From: Bisbaumannia pacifica
GTDB taxonomy: Bacteria; Pseudomonadota; Gammaproteobacteria; Pseudomonadales; Halomonadaceae
Direction of reading: 5' to 3'
NCBI RefSeq assembly: GCF_007989625.1
Contig: NZ_BJUK01000022.1
Coordinates: 1 to 64,000, forward strand
Length of the DNA: 64,000 bases
The notes beneath the pieces are model-generated. The model made no database searches. It saw only the letters and a list, made by a program, of their open reading frames with translations, and had not been told where the DNA came from. The position numbers were made by a program, and so were the translations under genes. Numbering within the stretch: the stretch's first letter is position 1; the number at the start of each line of letters is the position of its first letter. Shown in pieces: positions 27,940 through 39,528 of this stretch.

Positions 27940-27980
27940 GGTAGTTCCTTTATAGGAGTCGGTGACGGGATGTGCGGACA

Positions 27981-28009
27981 TTAATACCGTAAATATCTCG
28001 CCTTGCCAA
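27981..28009 (-). promoter_or_regulatory. Sigma-70 promoter of mvaT
   Basis: On the minus strand TTGGCA, 17-bp spacer, TATTAA, about 40 bp upstream of the mvaT start. Confidence 0.65.
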
Positions 28010-28235
28010 GGCTTGCTCTATTTTTTATAGCATAACCCTCGGCAACTTGGCCAAATAACCTCGCCCTGACATTAAACTTCTCCACACAAATAGCCAACTT
28101 CTCAGCGGCAGAGTCAAAGTATTACTTATTCCGGTACTCCGAGTGGCCGCCGACACGGGCCGCGCCGCGAGTGGCGAGTCGACGGCCCCCCGCGGTCCGC
28201 CACCTCGGGGGCATCGTGACGCTCGACAGCGGACA

Positions 28236-28267
28236 GTGTTAACCTGTCATTTTTTCAAGGTTAACAA
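28236..28267 (+). promoter_or_regulatory. BirA-type biotin operator upstream of bioA
   Basis: GTGTTAACC, 14-bp T-rich spacer, GGTTAACAA: 8 of 9 and 9 of 9 matches to the BirA half-site TTGTTAACC/GGTTAACAA known in proteobacteria. It is 10 bp upstream of the bioA start, where BirA-biotinyl-AMP would block transcription. The rest of the interval 27940-28277 holds the mvaT promoter and no gene. Confidence 0.8.
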
Positions 28268-28277
28268 AGAGGTCCTT

Positions 28278-29552
28278 ATGCCTGCCTCGCCTCTCTGGCA
28301 CCCCTATGCCCAGATGCAGACCCAGCCCACGCCGCCGATGGTCACCGGCGGCAGCGGCGCCCATTTCACCCTGGCCGGCGGCGAGCGCCTGCTGGATGCC
28401 ACCTGCTCCTGGTGGTGCATGATCCACGGCTATGGTCATCCACGCCTGGTGGCCGCCATCCAGCAACAGGCCAACACCCTCTGCCACGTGATGCTCGGCG
28501 GCCTGACCCACGAGCCGGCCCAGCGGCTGGCCGAGGCGCTGGTGCGTATCACCCCGCCGGGCCTCGACCATGTGTTCTTCTCCGACAGCGGCTCGGTGGG
28601 CATGGAAGTGGCCATGAAGATGGCGGTGCAGTACCAGGTCCTGCGTGGCCGCCCCGAGAAACATCGCATGCTGTCGCTGATGCGTGCCTATCACGGCGAT
28701 ACCAGCGGCTGCATGGCGGTCTGCGACCCGGAAGAAGGCATGCATTCGCTGTTCGCCGGCTTCCTGCCCAGGCACCCCTTCGCGCCGGCGCCCAGTGCCC
28801 CCTACGATGCCCCCCGGGAGGCGGTAGATGCGGATATCCAGGCGCTGAGGGCGACCCTGGAGGCGCACCATCACGAGGTGGCGGCGCTGCTGATGGAGCC
28901 GCTGTTGCAGGCCGCCGGCGGCCTGAACATGACCTCGCCCCACTATCTGCGGGCCGCCCGGGAGCTGTGCGACGAGTTCGACGTGCTGCTGGTCTTCGAC
29001 GAGGTGGCCACCGGCTTCGGGCGTACCGGGCGGATGTTCGCCGCCGACCATGCCGGGGTCACCCCGGATATCATGGTGCTCTCCAAGGGGCTGACCGGCG
29101 GCTACCTGGGCCACGCGGCGACCCTGGCCACCGGCCGCGTCTATGACGCCTTCCTCGGCGACGACCCGAACCACGCCTTTATGCATGGCCCCACCTTCAT
29201 GGGCAATCCGCTCGCCTGCCGGGTCGCCCTGGAGAGCCTGGCGGTCTTCGAGGAGGAGGATTACCTGGGCAAGATCGCCGAGCTCAACGCCATCCTGCGC
29301 CGAGAACTGCTCGACGACGCGGCGCTCAACGCGCATCCGGCGGTCAATGAGGTACGCGTGCTGGGGGCCACGGCGGTGATCGAGGTCGAGGAGGCGGCGA
29401 GCCTCGACGGCGTCCAGGCCTTCGCCCGGGAACGCGGCGTCTGGCTGCGCCCCTTCGGTCGCTGGCTCTATACCATGCCGGCCTATATCACCACCCCCGA
29501 GGAGATGCGCCGCATCACCGCCGCCATGAAGGGCTGGTTTGAGGCGCGGTGA
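28278..29552 (+). CDS. bioA: Adenosylmethionine-8-amino-7-oxononanoate aminotransferase
   Basis: 424 aa PLP enzyme of biotin synthesis (KAPA to DAPA with SAM as amino donor). BioA-specific LWHPYAQMQ, DATCSWWCMIHGYGHPRL, FFSDSGSVGMEVAMKMAVQY, FDEVATGFGRTG and the PLP-lysine segment VLSKGLTGGYLGHAA. Start at 28278 after AGAGG, chosen for its fit with LWHPY at the N-terminus. Stands alone; bioBFHCD are not here. Controlled by the adjacent BirA-type operator (inference). Convergent with sthA, with a REP block between. Confidence 0.96.
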   Translation: MPASPLWHPYAQMQTQPTPPMVTGGSGAHFTLAGGERLLDATCSWWCMIHGYGHPRLVAAIQQQANTLCHVMLGGLTHEPAQRLAEALVRITPPGLDHVFFSDSGSVGMEVAMKMAVQYQVLRGRPEKHRMLSLMRAYHGDTSGCMAVCDPEEGMHSLFAGFLPRHPFAPAPSAPYDAPREAVDADIQALRATLEAHHHEVAALLMEPLLQAAGGLNMTSPHYLRAARELCDEFDVLLVFDEVATGFGRTGRMFAADHAGVTPDIMVLSKGLTGGYLGHAATLATGRVYDAFLGDDPNHAFMHGPTFMGNPLACRVALESLAVFEEEDYLGKIAELNAILRRELLDDAALNAHPAVNEVRVLGATAVIEVEEAASLDGVQAFARERGVWLRPFGRWLYTMPAYITTPEEMRRITAAMKGWFEAR

Positions 29553-29560
29553 TATAAATA

Positions 29561-29679
29561 TTGTGGGAGTTCGGCTGCCCGGCGTACCGGTTCCCCGAAC
29601 GATTGGGTGACGAAGTCGCCCCTGGGAGGGGCCAGGATCGCCCTTCGGGCGATATCGCGCGGAATCCGCGCTCCCACAA
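29561..29679. repeat. REP/BIME element between bioA and sthA
   Basis: TTGTGGGAG ... GGTTCCCCGAACGATTGGGTG ... GATCGCCCTTCGGGCGATATC ... GCGCTCCCACAA. Same family as the RAYT-flanking copies, located between convergent genes. Confidence 0.85.
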
Positions 29680-29698
29680 AAAGTTGGCCTCGATACGC

Positions 29699-31090
29699 TT
29701 AAAAGAGCCGATTCAGGCCATTCATGGCCGCCACTCGATAGGCCTCGGCCATGGTCGGGTAGTTGAAGGTGGTACTGACGAAGTACTTGAGGCTATTGGC
29801 CTCGCCCTTCTGCTGCATGATGGCCTGGCCGATATGCACGATCTCCGAGGCCTGATCGCCGAAGCAGTGGATGCCGAGGATCTCCAGCGTCTCGCGGTGG
29901 AAGAGGATCTTCAGCATGCCCACGGTATCGCCGGTGATCTGGGCGCGGGCGGTATCCTTGAAGAAGGCCTGGGCCACTTCATAGGGCACCCTGGCCTGGG
30001 TCAGCTCGCGTTCGGTCTTGCCCACCGAGCTGATCTCGGGAATGGTGTAGATGCCGGTGGGCACGTCCTCCACCATGCGGAAGGGCTCGTCGAGCAGGTC
30101 ATCGCTGGCATTCTTGCCCTGATCGTAGGCGGCGCTGGCCAGGCTCGGCCAGCCGATCACGTCGCCCACCGCATAGATATGCGGAATCTCGGTGCGATAG
30201 TGCTCGTCCACGGTCAACTGACCGCGTCCATTGGCCTGCAGGCCGATGCTCTCCAGACCCAGCTCGTCGGTGTTACCGGTCCGACCGTTGGCCCACAGGA
30301 AAGCATCGGCGCGCAGCCGCTTGCCGGACTGCAGCTCCACCGTGACCCCGGCTTCGTCCCCTTCGACGCTGGCATAATCCTCGTTATGGCGCACCAGGAC
30401 GCCGTGATGGCGCAGGTGATAGGAGAGGGCATCGGAGATCTCGTCGTCGAGGAAGGAGAGCAGGCGATCGCGGGTGTCGATCAGGTCCACCTTGACGCCT
30501 AGGCCGGAAAAGATGGAGGCGTATTCGCTGCCGATCACCCCGGCGCCGAAGATGATCAGGGTTCGCGGCGTATGGTTGAGACTGAGGATGGTATCGGAGC
30601 AGTAGATACGCGGATGGCGGAAGTCGATATCCGCCGGCCGATAGGGCCGCGAGCCGGTGGCGATCACGACCTTCTGGGCGTGAAGCTCCTCGATGCCCTC
30701 GTGGTCGTCACGCACCATCAGGGTGTGCTCATCCTTGAAACGCGCCACCCCGAAGTAGAGGTCGACCCGGTTGCGGGCATAGAAGTTGGTGCGCATCGCC
30801 ACCTGCTGATCGATGGTGCGCTGGGAGCGGGCCAGTACCTTGGGAAAGGAGAACCAGCGCGGCTCGCCGATATCGCGGAACATGCGGTTAGTGTTGAACG
30901 CCATGATCTGACGGACCTGGTGGCGCAGCGCCTTGGAGGGGATGGTGCCGCGATGGGTGCAGTTGCCCCCCACCGCCGACTGCTTCTCCACCACCGCCAC
31001 CCGCTTGCCATGCTTGGCGGCATTGATGGCGGCGCTCTCCCCCGCCGGGCCGGTACCAATCACCACCACGTCGTAGCTATGAACTGCCAT
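29699..31090 (-). CDS. sthA: Soluble pyridine nucleotide transhydrogenase
   Basis: 463 aa FAD flavoprotein, length typical for SthA. Balances NADPH and NADH in the cytoplasm. FAD loop GTGPAG (residues 12-17), NAD-binding second Rossmann [13 protein letters not shown] and C-terminal dimerisation domain. The redox-motif position reads [17 protein letters not shown]: only Cys44 remains where disulfide reductases have CxxxxC (Thr49 instead), the diagnostic SthA change. Stop 20 bp from a REP element. Confidence 0.96.
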   Translation of the reverse strand: MAVHSYDVVVIGTGPAGESAAINAAKHGKRVAVVEKQSAVGGNCTHRGTIPSKALRHQVRQIMAFNTNRMFRDIGEPRWFSFPKVLARSQRTIDQQVAMRTNFYARNRVDLYFGVARFKDEHTLMVRDDHEGIEELHAQKVVIATGSRPYRPADIDFRHPRIYCSDTILSLNHTPRTLIIFGAGVIGSEYASIFSGLGVKVDLIDTRDRLLSFLDDEISDALSYHLRHHGVLVRHNEDYASVEGDEAGVTVELQSGKRLRADAFLWANGRTGNTDELGLESIGLQANGRGQLTVDEHYRTEIPHIYAVGDVIGWPSLASAAYDQGKNASDDLLDEPFRMVEDVPTGIYTIPEISSVGKTERELTQARVPYEVAQAFFKDTARAQITGDTVGMLKILFHRETLEILGIHCFGDQASEIVHIGQAIMQQKGEANSLKYFVSTTFNYPTMAEAYRVAAMNGLNRLF

Positions 31091-31204
31091 GGGTCGTTGA
31101 CTCTCCTAATTCCCTGATCTCTGTTTCGCTGCAAGGCAGGACCTTGCCCAACGCGGTGGCCCACAAAAGGCTTCCTTGTCGCTTACCGCTCGGGCAACGC
31201 CCGC

Positions 31205-31462
31205 TTAACGCTTGGTGGCGTCATAGCCCAGATCGGCGCCGCGACTTTCGTCGCTGCGGCGGCGGGCACCGGCCCGACGCTTGCGGTTCTCTTCCTCGCA
31301 CACCTCGTCCTTGCCGCCGCAGATATCGCAGCCCTGCTTCAGGCCCAGCTGATTGAGCCCGCCACAGGAGCCGGCGATGGGCTTGCGCCCCAGGATCACG
31401 CCGATGGCCATGGCGGCCACCAGCAGCAGCATAAAGGCGAATACCAGTACCCAGATCATCAT
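31205..31462 (-). CDS. nqrM: Na+-NQR maturation protein NqrM
   Basis: 85 aa membrane protein. Start at 31462 (first of two ATGs) after GGAGAG. One hydrophobic N-terminal helix (residues 1-22), then the four-cysteine motif SCGGL...GCDICGGKDEVC, followed by an Arg-rich tail. NqrM helps insert the Fe centre of NqrD/E. Separated from nqrF by about 220 bp containing a hairpin but no apbE, which often sits there. Confidence 0.93.
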   Translation of the reverse strand: MMIWVLVFAFMLLLVAAMAIGVILGRKPIAGSCGGLNQLGLKQGCDICGGKDEVCEEENRKRRAGARRRSDESRGADLGYDATKR

Positions 31463-31628
31463 CGGGACTCTCCTTCGTTGATAATGCGGCCAGGGCCCAA
31501 GGCCCTGTCCCTGAGACTCCCATGGCGAACGGTCATTCCCCGTGCCGCGGGAGACCACTCGCTATCGATGGCGACCGAGGCGATCGCCATGGAGAGCGGG
31601 TGGCGCATCGACGATAGCCCGCAATGAC

Positions 31629-31660
31629 AACGGGGCCGGCCCTCGTGGACCGGCCCCGCG
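31629..31660 (-). terminator. Possible terminator after nqrF
   Basis: CGGGGCCGG / CCGGCCCCG perfect stem just beyond the nqrF stop. The T-tract on the minus strand (TTGTC) is weak. Confidence 0.45.
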
Positions 31661-31679
31661 TCGAGGGCCAGGCCCCCGC

Positions 31680-32912
31680 TTAACCGCCGAAGTCGTCGAG
31701 CAGGATGTTCTCGGGCTCGACGCCCAGATCCAGCAGCATCTTGATCACCGAGGCATTCATCATGGGCGGACCGCACATGTAGTACTCGCAGTCCTCCGGC
31801 GCCGGATGATCCTTGAGGTAGTTCTCGTAGAGGACGTTATGGATAAAGCCGGTGGGGCCCTCCCAGTTGTCCTCGGGGAGCGGATCGGAGAGCGCCAGGT
31901 GCCAGTCGAAGTTGTCGAACTCCTCGGCCAACTGATCGTACTCGTCGTTGTAGAAGGTCTCACGCCAGGAGCGCGCACCGTACCAGAACGAGATCTTGCG
32001 CTTGGACTTGAGGCGCTTGAGCTGGTCGAAGATATGGCTGCGCATCGGCGCCATACCGGCCCCGCCGCCGACGAAGACCATCTCGGCATCGGTATCCTTG
32101 GCGAAGAACTCGCCGAAGGGCCCCATCACGGTCACCTTGTCACCCGGCTTCATGCTGAAGACATAGGTGGACATGATGCCCGGCGGATGGTTGGTACCGG
32201 GAGGCGGCGTGGCGATCCGGATATTGAACTTGAGGATGCCCTTCTCTTCCGGATAGTTGGCCATGGAGTAGGCGCGGATGGTCTCTTCCGGGTTCTTGTG
32301 GGAGATCTTGAACAGATCGAACTTCTCCCAGTCCCCGCGGTACTCCTCCTCGATATCGAAGTCGGAGAACTTGATATCGTAGGGGGGGCAGACCAGCTGC
32401 ACATAGCCACCGGCGCGGAAGTCGACGTTTTCGCCTTCGGGGAGCTTGAGGTTGAGCTCCTTGATAAAGGTGGCCACGTTGGGGTTCTCGATGACCTCGC
32501 ATTCCCACTTCTTGACGCCGAAGACCTCCTCGGGCACCTCGATCTTCATGTCCTGCTTCACCGGCACCTGGCAGGAGAGGCGCCACCCCTCCTTCTTCTC
32601 GCGCATGGTGAAGTGGGACTCTTCGGTGGGCAGGATGGCGCCACCGCCCTCCTCCACGCGACACTTACACTGGGCGCAGGAGCCGCCGCCGCCACAGGCG
32701 GAAGAGAGGAAGATGCCGTTGGCGGCCAGGGTATTGAGCAGCTTGCCCCCGGCCTGGGTAGTCAGGGTGTGCTCGGGGTCACCGTTGACCTCGATGGTCA
32801 CGTCCCCGGTGCTGACGAGCTTGCTGCGGGCCGCCAGAATGATCACGGTGAGGGCGATAACGATCACCGTGAACATGACGACGCCGAGCAAGATGACGGA
32901 TGTATCAACCAT
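31680..32912 (-). CDS. nqrF: Na+-translocating NADH-quinone reductase subunit F
   Basis: 410 aa, the NADH-oxidising entry subunit. One N-terminal membrane helix (about residues 6-25), a [2Fe-2S] ferredoxin domain with [14 protein letters not shown] and the fourth Cys at RLSCQV, then FAD-binding ([11 protein letters not shown]) and NAD-binding ([20 protein letters not shown]) modules. Downstream of nqrE by 50 bp, last gene of nqrABCDEF. Confidence 0.97.
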   Translation of the reverse strand: MVDTSVILLGVVMFTVIVIALTVIILAARSKLVSTGDVTIEVNGDPEHTLTTQAGGKLLNTLAANGIFLSSACGGGGSCAQCKCRVEEGGGAILPTEESHFTMREKKEGWRLSCQVPVKQDMKIEVPEEVFGVKKWECEVIENPNVATFIKELNLKLPEGENVDFRAGGYVQLVCPPYDIKFSDFDIEEEYRGDWEKFDLFKISHKNPEETIRAYSMANYPEEKGILKFNIRIATPPPGTNHPPGIMSTYVFSMKPGDKVTVMGPFGEFFAKDTDAEMVFVGGGAGMAPMRSHIFDQLKRLKSKRKISFWYGARSWRETFYNDEYDQLAEEFDNFDWHLALSDPLPEDNWEGPTGFIHNVLYENYLKDHPAPEDCEYYMCGPPMMNASVIKMLLDLGVEPENILLDDFGG

Positions 32913-32962
32913 GTCGGGTTCCTATTGGGTTTCGTTGCCTGATCGGTACACGACCATCCCGG

Positions 32963-33580
<618 letters not shown>

Positions 33581-33581
33581 G

Positions 33582-34250
33582 TTACACGGCCTCCTTCGGT
33601 TCGGTGTTGTGCTTCATCTTGTACTCGTTCTCCTCCACCTGCTCCGGGTTGATCGAGCGCAACACCCAGATGATCAGGCCGATGATAAAGAACGCCGAGG
33701 GCGGCAGCAGCAGCAGGCCATTGGGCACGTACCAGCCGCCGTTCTGCACGGTCTCGAGCACGGTGAAACCGAACACGCTACCGGAGCCGAACAGCTCGCG
33801 GAAGAAGCCCACGGTCATCAGGATAAAGCCGTAACCGAGGCCGTTGCCGAGGCCGTCGAGGAAGGAGAGTCCCGGGCTGTTCTGCATGGCGAAGCCTTCC
33901 GCCCGGCCCATCACGATGCAGTTGGTGATGATCAGGCCGACGAACACCGAGAGCTGCTTGGACATCTCGTAGGCGTACGCCTTGAGGATCTGATCCACCA
34001 CGATCACCAGGGAGGCGATGATGGTCATCTGCACGATGATGCGGATGGCGGACGGGATATGGTTGCGGATCAGTGATACGAAGAGGTTGGAGAAGGCGGT
34101 AACGAACATCACCGCACAGGTCATCACCAGCGATACGCTCATGCTGGTGGTCACCGCCAGGGCCGAACAGATCCCCAGCACCTGCAGGGCGATGGGATTG
34201 TTCTTGAATACCGGCGTCGTGATGACGCCCTTGGGAGTTGCATCCGCCAT
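33582..34250 (-). CDS. nqrD: Na+-translocating NADH-quinone reductase subunit D
   Basis: 222 aa, six transmembrane segments. [17 protein letters not shown] holds one conserved Cys and [14 protein letters not shown] the other. Pairs with NqrE. Starts 2 bp after the nqrC stop. Confidence 0.97.
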   Translation of the reverse strand: MADATPKGVITTPVFKNNPIALQVLGICSALAVTTSMSVSLVMTCAVMFVTAFSNLFVSLIRNHIPSAIRIIVQMTIIASLVIVVDQILKAYAYEMSKQLSVFVGLIITNCIVMGRAEGFAMQNSPGLSFLDGLGNGLGYGFILMTVGFFRELFGSGSVFGFTVLETVQNGGWYVPNGLLLLPPSAFFIIGLIIWVLRSINPEQVEENEYKMKHNTEPKEAV

Positions 34251-34252
34251 GA

Positions 34253-35068
34253 TCAGACTCCTTCCGCTTCGGGTTCGACGTCGGCGCGCTCGGCGTCGTC
34301 CTGGGCCACGCCGCTACGGAACCGCGCCAGGTAGTTGCCGAAGCCTTCCGGGCTCAGCCAGAACTGCAGCATGTTGGTCACGCCATTGCTGGTCAGGGTG
34401 GCACCGGAGAGCGCATCGATCTCGTTCTCGCCGCTGGCCCCGCCCTTGGTCAGGTGGATGGCCGGCTCCAGGCTATCGCCATCGGCGAAGACCTCCTTGC
34501 CTTCCCACTGGGCCTGCCAGCGCGGATTGTTCACCTCGGCACCCAGCCCCGGGGTCTCGGCATGCTCGTAGTAGGTGATGCCGACGATGGTGTTGCCGTC
34601 ACCCTCCACGGAGAGGAAGCCGCGCATCAGGCCCCACAGCCCCTGGCCGCGAATCGGCAGGATGATCTGCTCCGGGTTCTCCGGGTCACCGACCAGATAG
34701 ACGGTGGCGAAGTTCTCGACCCGAGTCAGGCCGGCCGGGTCCCGCTCGCCGGAGAGGGTCCGCGAGGCCGCCGGATCGCGACGCGCTTCGAAGCCGTCGT
34801 AGGTCGCCGGGTCGTGGGTCGGCGAGTAATCGCCGCTGCGCAGGTCGACGACCCGCGGGGTGACCTCGCCGAAGGCCGCCTCCACATCCATGCCGGGCTC
34901 GTAGAGATTGGCCACGTTGAGGATGTTGGTCTTGCGATCCAGCTCCTGGTTGAGCTGCTGCTGAGGACGCAGGGCCACCGCCGCGGTGGAGACGATCACC
35001 GAGCAGACGATGCAGAGGGCGAAGGCCACGCCCAGGATCTTCTTGATGGAATTGTTACCTTGTGCCAT
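34253..35068 (-). CDS. nqrC: Na+-translocating NADH-quinone reductase subunit C
   Basis: 271 aa. N-terminal membrane helix (about residues 12-30), then a periplasmic FMN-binding domain with covalent FMN site in [13 protein letters not shown] (SGAT; Thr is flavinylated by ApbE). Start codon shares one base with the nqrB stop. The flavin transferase ApbE required for attachment is not in the window. Confidence 0.97.
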   Translation of the reverse strand: MAQGNNSIKKILGVAFALCIVCSVIVSTAAVALRPQQQLNQELDRKTNILNVANLYEPGMDVEAAFGEVTPRVVDLRSGDYSPTHDPATYDGFEARRDPAASRTLSGERDPAGLTRVENFATVYLVGDPENPEQIILPIRGQGLWGLMRGFLSVEGDGNTIVGITYYEHAETPGLGAEVNNPRWQAQWEGKEVFADGDSLEPAIHLTKGGASGENEIDALSGATLTSNGVTNMLQFWLSPEGFGNYLARFRSGVAQDDAERADVEPEAEGV

Positions 35069-36294
35069 CAGGCAGTCTCCTCGGCCGTGGCGCCGGTGCG
35101 CTTAAGACGACGCTTGATATTGGCCTGGACAAAGAAATGGTCGATCAGCGGGGCGAACAGGTTGGCGAAGAGGATCGCCAGCATGATGCCCTCGGGGAAG
35201 GCCGGGTTGACCACGCGGATCAGCACGGTCATCACGCCGATCAGCGCGCCGAACAGCAGGCGCCCCTGATTGGTCATGGAGGCGGACACCGGATCGGTGG
35301 CCATGAACACCATGCCGAAGGCGAAGCCGCCCACCACCAGGTGCCAGTACCAGGGCATGGCGAACATGGGGTTGGTGTCGGAGCCGATCAGGTTGAAGAG
35401 CGCGCTGGTCGCTACCATGCCGAGGAAGACCCCGAGCATTATCCGCCAGGAGGCGATCTTGGTCCACAGCAGCACCGCCGCGCCGATCAGGATGGCCAGG
35501 GTCGAGACCTCACCCACCGAGCCGGGAATAAAGCCGATAAAGGCATCCCACCAGCTGTACTGGCTGGACAGGGCCGCCATGCCATCCTGGAAGGCGATGG
35601 ACAGCGCGGTCGCGCCGGTGAAGCCATCGGCCGCCACCCATACCGCGTCACCGGAGATCTGCGCCGGGTAGGCGAAGTAGAGGAAGGCACGGCCGGTCAG
35701 CGCCGGGTTGAGGAAGTTCTTGCCGGTGCCACCGAAGATCTCCTTGCCGATCACCACGCCGAAGGTGATGCCGAGCGCCACCTGCCACAGCGGGATGGTG
35801 GCCGGCAGGATCAGGGCGAAGAGCACCGAGGTGACGAAGAAGCCCTCGTTGACCTCGTGGCCGCGCTTGATGGCGAAGAGCACTTCCCAGAAGCCGCCCA
35901 CCGCGAAGTTCACCAGGTAGATGGGCAGGAAGTAGGTCGCCCCGAGCACCAGGTTGGACCACCAGCTGCTGGCATCGTGACCGCCGGCCAGGGTCATCAG
36001 GATGGCCTCGCGCCAGCCGCCCATGGAGGCATAGCCGTCGGCGATGGCCAGGTTGGCCTGCCAGCCCGCCGACCACATGCCGAAGAACATGGCCGGGAAG
36101 GTACACAGCCAGACGGTGATCATGATGCGCTTGAGGTCGATGCCGTCGCGCACATGAGCGGTGGTCTTGGCCACGCTGGGCGGGGAGTAGAAGATGGTGT
36201 CCACCGCTTCGAAGAGCGGATAGTACTTCTCGTACTTGCCGCCCTTGTGGAAGTGCGGCTCGAGGTTATCGAGTGTCTGTCGGATACCCATCAT
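35068..36294 (-). CDS. nqrB: Na+-translocating NADH-quinone reductase subunit B
   Basis: 408 aa, about ten transmembrane segments. Covalent FMN site in [16 protein letters not shown]-terminal [20 protein letters not shown] and [12 protein letters not shown] are typical of NqrB. The ATG at 36294 shares its A with the nqrA TGA; a second ATG follows directly at 36291. Riboflavin and Na+ channel subunit of the pump. Confidence 0.97.
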   Translation of the reverse strand: MMGIRQTLDNLEPHFHKGGKYEKYYPLFEAVDTIFYSPPSVAKTTAHVRDGIDLKRIMITVWLCTFPAMFFGMWSAGWQANLAIADGYASMGGWREAILMTLAGGHDASSWWSNLVLGATYFLPIYLVNFAVGGFWEVLFAIKRGHEVNEGFFVTSVLFALILPATIPLWQVALGITFGVVIGKEIFGGTGKNFLNPALTGRAFLYFAYPAQISGDAVWVAADGFTGATALSIAFQDGMAALSSQYSWWDAFIGFIPGSVGEVSTLAILIGAAVLLWTKIASWRIMLGVFLGMVATSALFNLIGSDTNPMFAMPWYWHLVVGGFAFGMVFMATDPVSASMTNQGRLLFGALIGVMTVLIRVVNPAFPEGIMLAILFANLFAPLIDHFFVQANIKRRLKRTGATAEETA

Positions 36295-37646
36295 CAAGCC
36301 TCTTTCTCGATCGTGGTGAGGTTATCGCGCAGGATGGGACCGTACTCGTACTTGCCCGGGCACACATAGGTGCACAGGGCCAGGTCCTCTTCGTCCAGCT
36401 CCAGACAACCCAGCTGCATGCCGACTTCGATATCGCCGACGATCAGCGTGCGCAGCAGTTGCGTGGGCAGGATATCCAGCGGCATCACCTGCTCGTAGGC
36501 ACCCACCGGCACCATGGCCCGCTCGGAACCGTTGGTGGAGGTGGTCGGCGCATAGTCCTTGAGTCCCAGGATCTTGGACACATAGATGCCCATCACCGAG
36601 TGGCGGTTGGCCCCCGGCGACATCCAGCCCATGAAGGCGCGCTTGTTGCCCTCCTCGAGGAGGCTGACCTGGTGGTGGAAACGCCCCAGATAACGCAACT
36701 TGCCCTCGGCGGTGAAGCCGGAGAACACCGAACCGGAGATCACGCGGGTGCTATCGGCATCGATAACTTCACCGGCGAGAAGTTCCTCGGTGCTGGCCCC
36801 GACCCGGGTGCGCAGCAGGCGTGGATTCTCGGCGCGGGGGCCCGCCACGGCGACGACCCGAGCGGTGTCGAGCTTGCCTTCCACGAACAGCTTGCCGAAG
36901 GCGATGACGTCCTGATAGCCGATATGCCAGACCTGCTTGTGCAGACCCACCGGCGACAGGTAATGGATATGGGTCCCGACCAGGCCCGCCGGATGGGGGC
37001 CACGGAAGCTCTCCACCCGCACGCCGTCGACATCGCCGCCGGGCACCTGGGCATCGGGGGCGGTGCACAGGTAGACCTTGCCTTCGGTCAGCCGCGTCAG
37101 CACCCTGAGGCCCTGCTCGAAGGCCTCCGGCTGCTCATTGATAATCAGCGCCGGATCCGCACTCAGCGGATGGGTATCGATGGCGGTGACGAAGATATCC
37201 GCGGGGGTCGCGTCGAGGGCCGGCGTCCGCGAGAAGGGCCGGGTGCGCAGCGCCGTCCACAGGCCGGCGCCATTGAGCTGCTCCACGACCGCCTGGCGAT
37301 CCAGCCGCTCCAGGGCATCGGCCCCGTGCGCGGTAAAGGTTTCGGATTCTTCGCTGCCCTCGTCGACCTTGATCACCACCGACAGCAGGCGCCGCTTCTC
37401 GCCGCGATTGATGGCAACCACCTCACCGGCCGCCGGCGCGGTAAAGCGAATGCCGTCGATCTTCTTGTCGGTAAAGAGCAGCTGGCCCAGCTTGACTCTG
37501 TCCCCCTCCCGGACCTCCATGGTCGGCTTCATGCCAACGTAGTCGGTACCCAGGACAGCCACGTGACGTACCGGGCGCGCATCTTCGATGCGCTGCTCGG
37601 GCGCCCCCGTGATGGGGAGATCCAGGCCTCGTTTGACTTCGATCAT
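36294..37646 (-). CDS. nqrA: Na+-translocating NADH-quinone reductase subunit A
   Basis: 450 aa cytoplasmic peripheral subunit. [20 protein letters not shown] is the usual N-terminus; [22 protein letters not shown] forms a lipoyl-like barrel. Contains [10 protein letters not shown] and HPLSADP motifs typical of NqrA. First gene of nqrABCDEF, the sodium pump expected in a halophile or marine bacterium. Confidence 0.97.
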   Translation of the reverse strand: MIEVKRGLDLPITGAPEQRIEDARPVRHVAVLGTDYVGMKPTMEVREGDRVKLGQLLFTDKKIDGIRFTAPAAGEVVAINRGEKRRLLSVVIKVDEGSEESETFTAHGADALERLDRQAVVEQLNGAGLWTALRTRPFSRTPALDATPADIFVTAIDTHPLSADPALIINEQPEAFEQGLRVLTRLTEGKVYLCTAPDAQVPGGDVDGVRVESFRGPHPAGLVGTHIHYLSPVGLHKQVWHIGYQDVIAFGKLFVEGKLDTARVVAVAGPRAENPRLLRTRVGASTEELLAGEVIDADSTRVISGSVFSGFTAEGKLRYLGRFHHQVSLLEEGNKRAFMGWMSPGANRHSVMGIYVSKILGLKDYAPTTSTNGSERAMVPVGAYEQVMPLDILPTQLLRTLIVGDIEVGMQLGCLELDEEDLALCTYVCPGKYEYGPILRDNLTTIEKEA

Positions 37647-37820
37647 AGTCTCGCCCAGTTTCGGATCTGATGTTCAAGAAAGGGGTTCGGCAGACGCGCA
37701 CGACACCGGATAGCCTGGCATTGTGCCCCACCCGGTTCTAGCCACGGCTTACGATTTTCTTTCTTATCAGAAGGTTAGCAGTTCGGCCCGAACGTGGCAG
37801 GCCGTCCCAAAAACGCGAGC

Positions 37821-37849
37821 ATTATAAAGAGATACGCGACGAAAGGCCA
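37821..37849 (-). promoter_or_regulatory. Putative promoter of nqrABCDEF
   Basis: Perfect minus-strand TATAAT (37821-37826) with a poor -35 (TGGCCT) at 17-bp spacing. The implied 5' leader is about 165 nt. Confidence 0.4.
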
Positions 37850-37913
37850 CATGGCCTAAGTCGCAAATAGGCGCCATCGGGTCGGCGTGATGGAGGCGGT
37901 GCGGCGGGAGAAG

Positions 37914-37937
37914 CGACCGCCCCGGGCGGGGCGGTCG
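37914..37937 (-). terminator. Possible terminator after gap
   Basis: Stem CGACCGCCC / GGGCGGTCG class of hairpin, GC-rich, without a clear T-tract on the minus strand. Confidence 0.35.
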
Positions 37938-37996
37938 AGGCATGCGACCTTGGTCGCAGCAGGCATCACGCCTGCCGCGACCCGGTCATCTGGTGT

Positions 37997-39460
37997 TCAG
38001 TCGCGCTCCTTGGGGAAGGCCAGGAAGCTGACGTTGGACATGTGCTGCAGGATACGCACCACCTGGCAGCTGTAGCCGAACTCGTTGTCATACCAGGCGT
38101 AGACCACGGCGTTATTGCCGTCGACGATGGTCGCCTTGGCGTCGACGATACCGGCGTGGCGGTTACCGACGAAGTCGGAGGAGACCACCTCGGCGGAGTC
38201 GACGTAGTCGATCTGCTTCTGCATCGGTGAATGCAGGGCCATGCGACGCAGGTAGTCGTTGAGAGCCGCGGCATCGGTGGCCTGGTTCAGGCGCAGGTTG
38301 AGAATCGCCATGGAGACATTGGGGGTCGGCACGCGAATGGCGTTACCGGTCAGCTTGCCGGCCAGTTCCGGCAGCGCCTTGGCCACCGCCTTGGCGGCGC
38401 CAGTCTCGGTGAGCACCATGTTGAGCGGCGCGCTGCGCCCGCGACGATCGCCCTTGTGGTAGTTGTCGATCAGGTTCTGATCGTTGGTGTAGGCGTGCAC
38501 GGTCTCGACGTGACCATGCTCGACGCCGTAGTGGTCGTTGAGGGCCTTGAGCACCGGCACGATGGCATTGGTGGTACAGGAAGCGGCGGAGACGATGCGG
38601 TCATCGGCGGTGATATCGCCGTGGTTGACCCCATACACCACGTTCTTGATATCGCCCTTGCCCGGGGCGGTGAGCAGCGCCTTGGCGGCACCCTTGCAGG
38701 CCAGGTGCTGGCTCAGGCCATCCTCGTCACGCCAGATGCCGGTGTTGTCGACCACGATGGCGTTATCGATGCCATAGGCGGTGTAGTCGATCTCGCTGGG
38801 CGAGTCGGCGTAGATCACCTTGATGACATTGCCGTTGGCGGTGATGGTGCGAGCCTCTTCATCGACGCTCAGGGTCCCGGAGAAGGGCCCGTGCACGGAG
38901 TCACGACGCAGCAGGCTGGCGCGCTTCTCCAGGTCCTTGGCGATATCGCCGCGGCCACGCACCACGATGGCACGCAGGCGCAGCATGTTGCCGCCGCCGG
39001 CCTTCTCGATCAGGATGCGCGCCAGCAGGCGACCGATGCGCCCGAAGCCGTAGAGCACCACGTCCTTGGGCTCGCCGGTGCTGCCGTTGCCGCCATGGCC
39101 GTCGACGATCTCGGCGAGTTCACGCTTGAGGAAGGCCACCACATCGCTCTCGCCGGAGTGCTTGAAGGCCACCGCCAGCTTGCCGACATCCACGTGGGCC
39201 GGGCCCAGGTTAAGGTCGACCATGGCCTTGACCAACGGATAGGTATCCTGGACGCTGAGCTCGGTGCCCTCGACCTTCTTGACGAAGCGATGATCCTTGA
39301 GGATGCGAATCACGCTCTGGTTGATCAGCGAGCGCCCGAACAGCGAGGAGACGATGTTGTACTGGCGATAGAGCTTGCCCAGCAGGGGAATCATTTCCTC
39401 GGCAAGGGCTTCGTTGCTCTGCCATTCCTCAAAGACGGTGTCGAGCTTTTGCTGAGTCAC
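37997..39460 (-). CDS. gap: Long-form glyceraldehyde-3-phosphate dehydrogenase
   Basis: 487 aa with a GTG start at 39460 (purine-rich AAGAGAGG upstream). About 125 extra N-terminal residues precede the Rossmann domain (VVLYGFGRIGRLLARIL). Catalytic SAASCTTNAIVPVLKALND has Cys295; C-terminal WYDNEFGYSCQVVRI is standard. This is the long GAPDH subtype found next to mfd in Pseudomonas, often considered gluconeogenic. Divergent from mfd with 254 bp between, containing a recognisable promoter and a HexR-like site. Confidence 0.94.
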   Translation of the reverse strand: MTQQKLDTVFEEWQSNEALAEEMIPLLGKLYRQYNIVSSLFGRSLINQSVIRILKDHRFVKKVEGTELSVQDTYPLVKAMVDLNLGPAHVDVGKLAVAFKHSGESDVVAFLKRELAEIVDGHGGNGSTGEPKDVVLYGFGRIGRLLARILIEKAGGGNMLRLRAIVVRGRGDIAKDLEKRASLLRRDSVHGPFSGTLSVDEEARTITANGNVIKVIYADSPSEIDYTAYGIDNAIVVDNTGIWRDEDGLSQHLACKGAAKALLTAPGKGDIKNVVYGVNHGDITADDRIVSAASCTTNAIVPVLKALNDHYGVEHGHVETVHAYTNDQNLIDNYHKGDRRGRSAPLNMVLTETGAAKAVAKALPELAGKLTGNAIRVPTPNVSMAILNLRLNQATDAAALNDYLRRMALHSPMQKQIDYVDSAEVVSSDFVGNRHAGIVDAKATIVDGNNAVVYAWYDNEFGYSCQVVRILQHMSNVSFLAFPKERD

Positions 39461-39528
39461 GGGGGCCTCTCTTGGTTACGGCTAGGGGTCGTCGGCAGCG
39501 TCGCCGGGATACCGGCGCGGTGCGAACC

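Larger units (their letters stand above)
37647..37996. other. 350-bp intergenic region between nqrA and gap
   Basis: No gene. Contains the putative nqr promoter (37821-37849) and, near gap, three GC-rich hairpins (37914-37936 the strongest) downstream of the gap stop. Confidence 0.7.

Noticed and set aside
31542-32942. Plus-strand 466-codon frame antisense to nqrF
   Set aside because: Shadow of a conserved gene on the other strand; His/Gly/Val-rich composition typical of antisense GC-rich frames.
35062-36369. Plus-strand frame antisense to nqrB
   Set aside because: Antisense shadow with His/Gln/Gly-rich composition; no ribosome-binding site.
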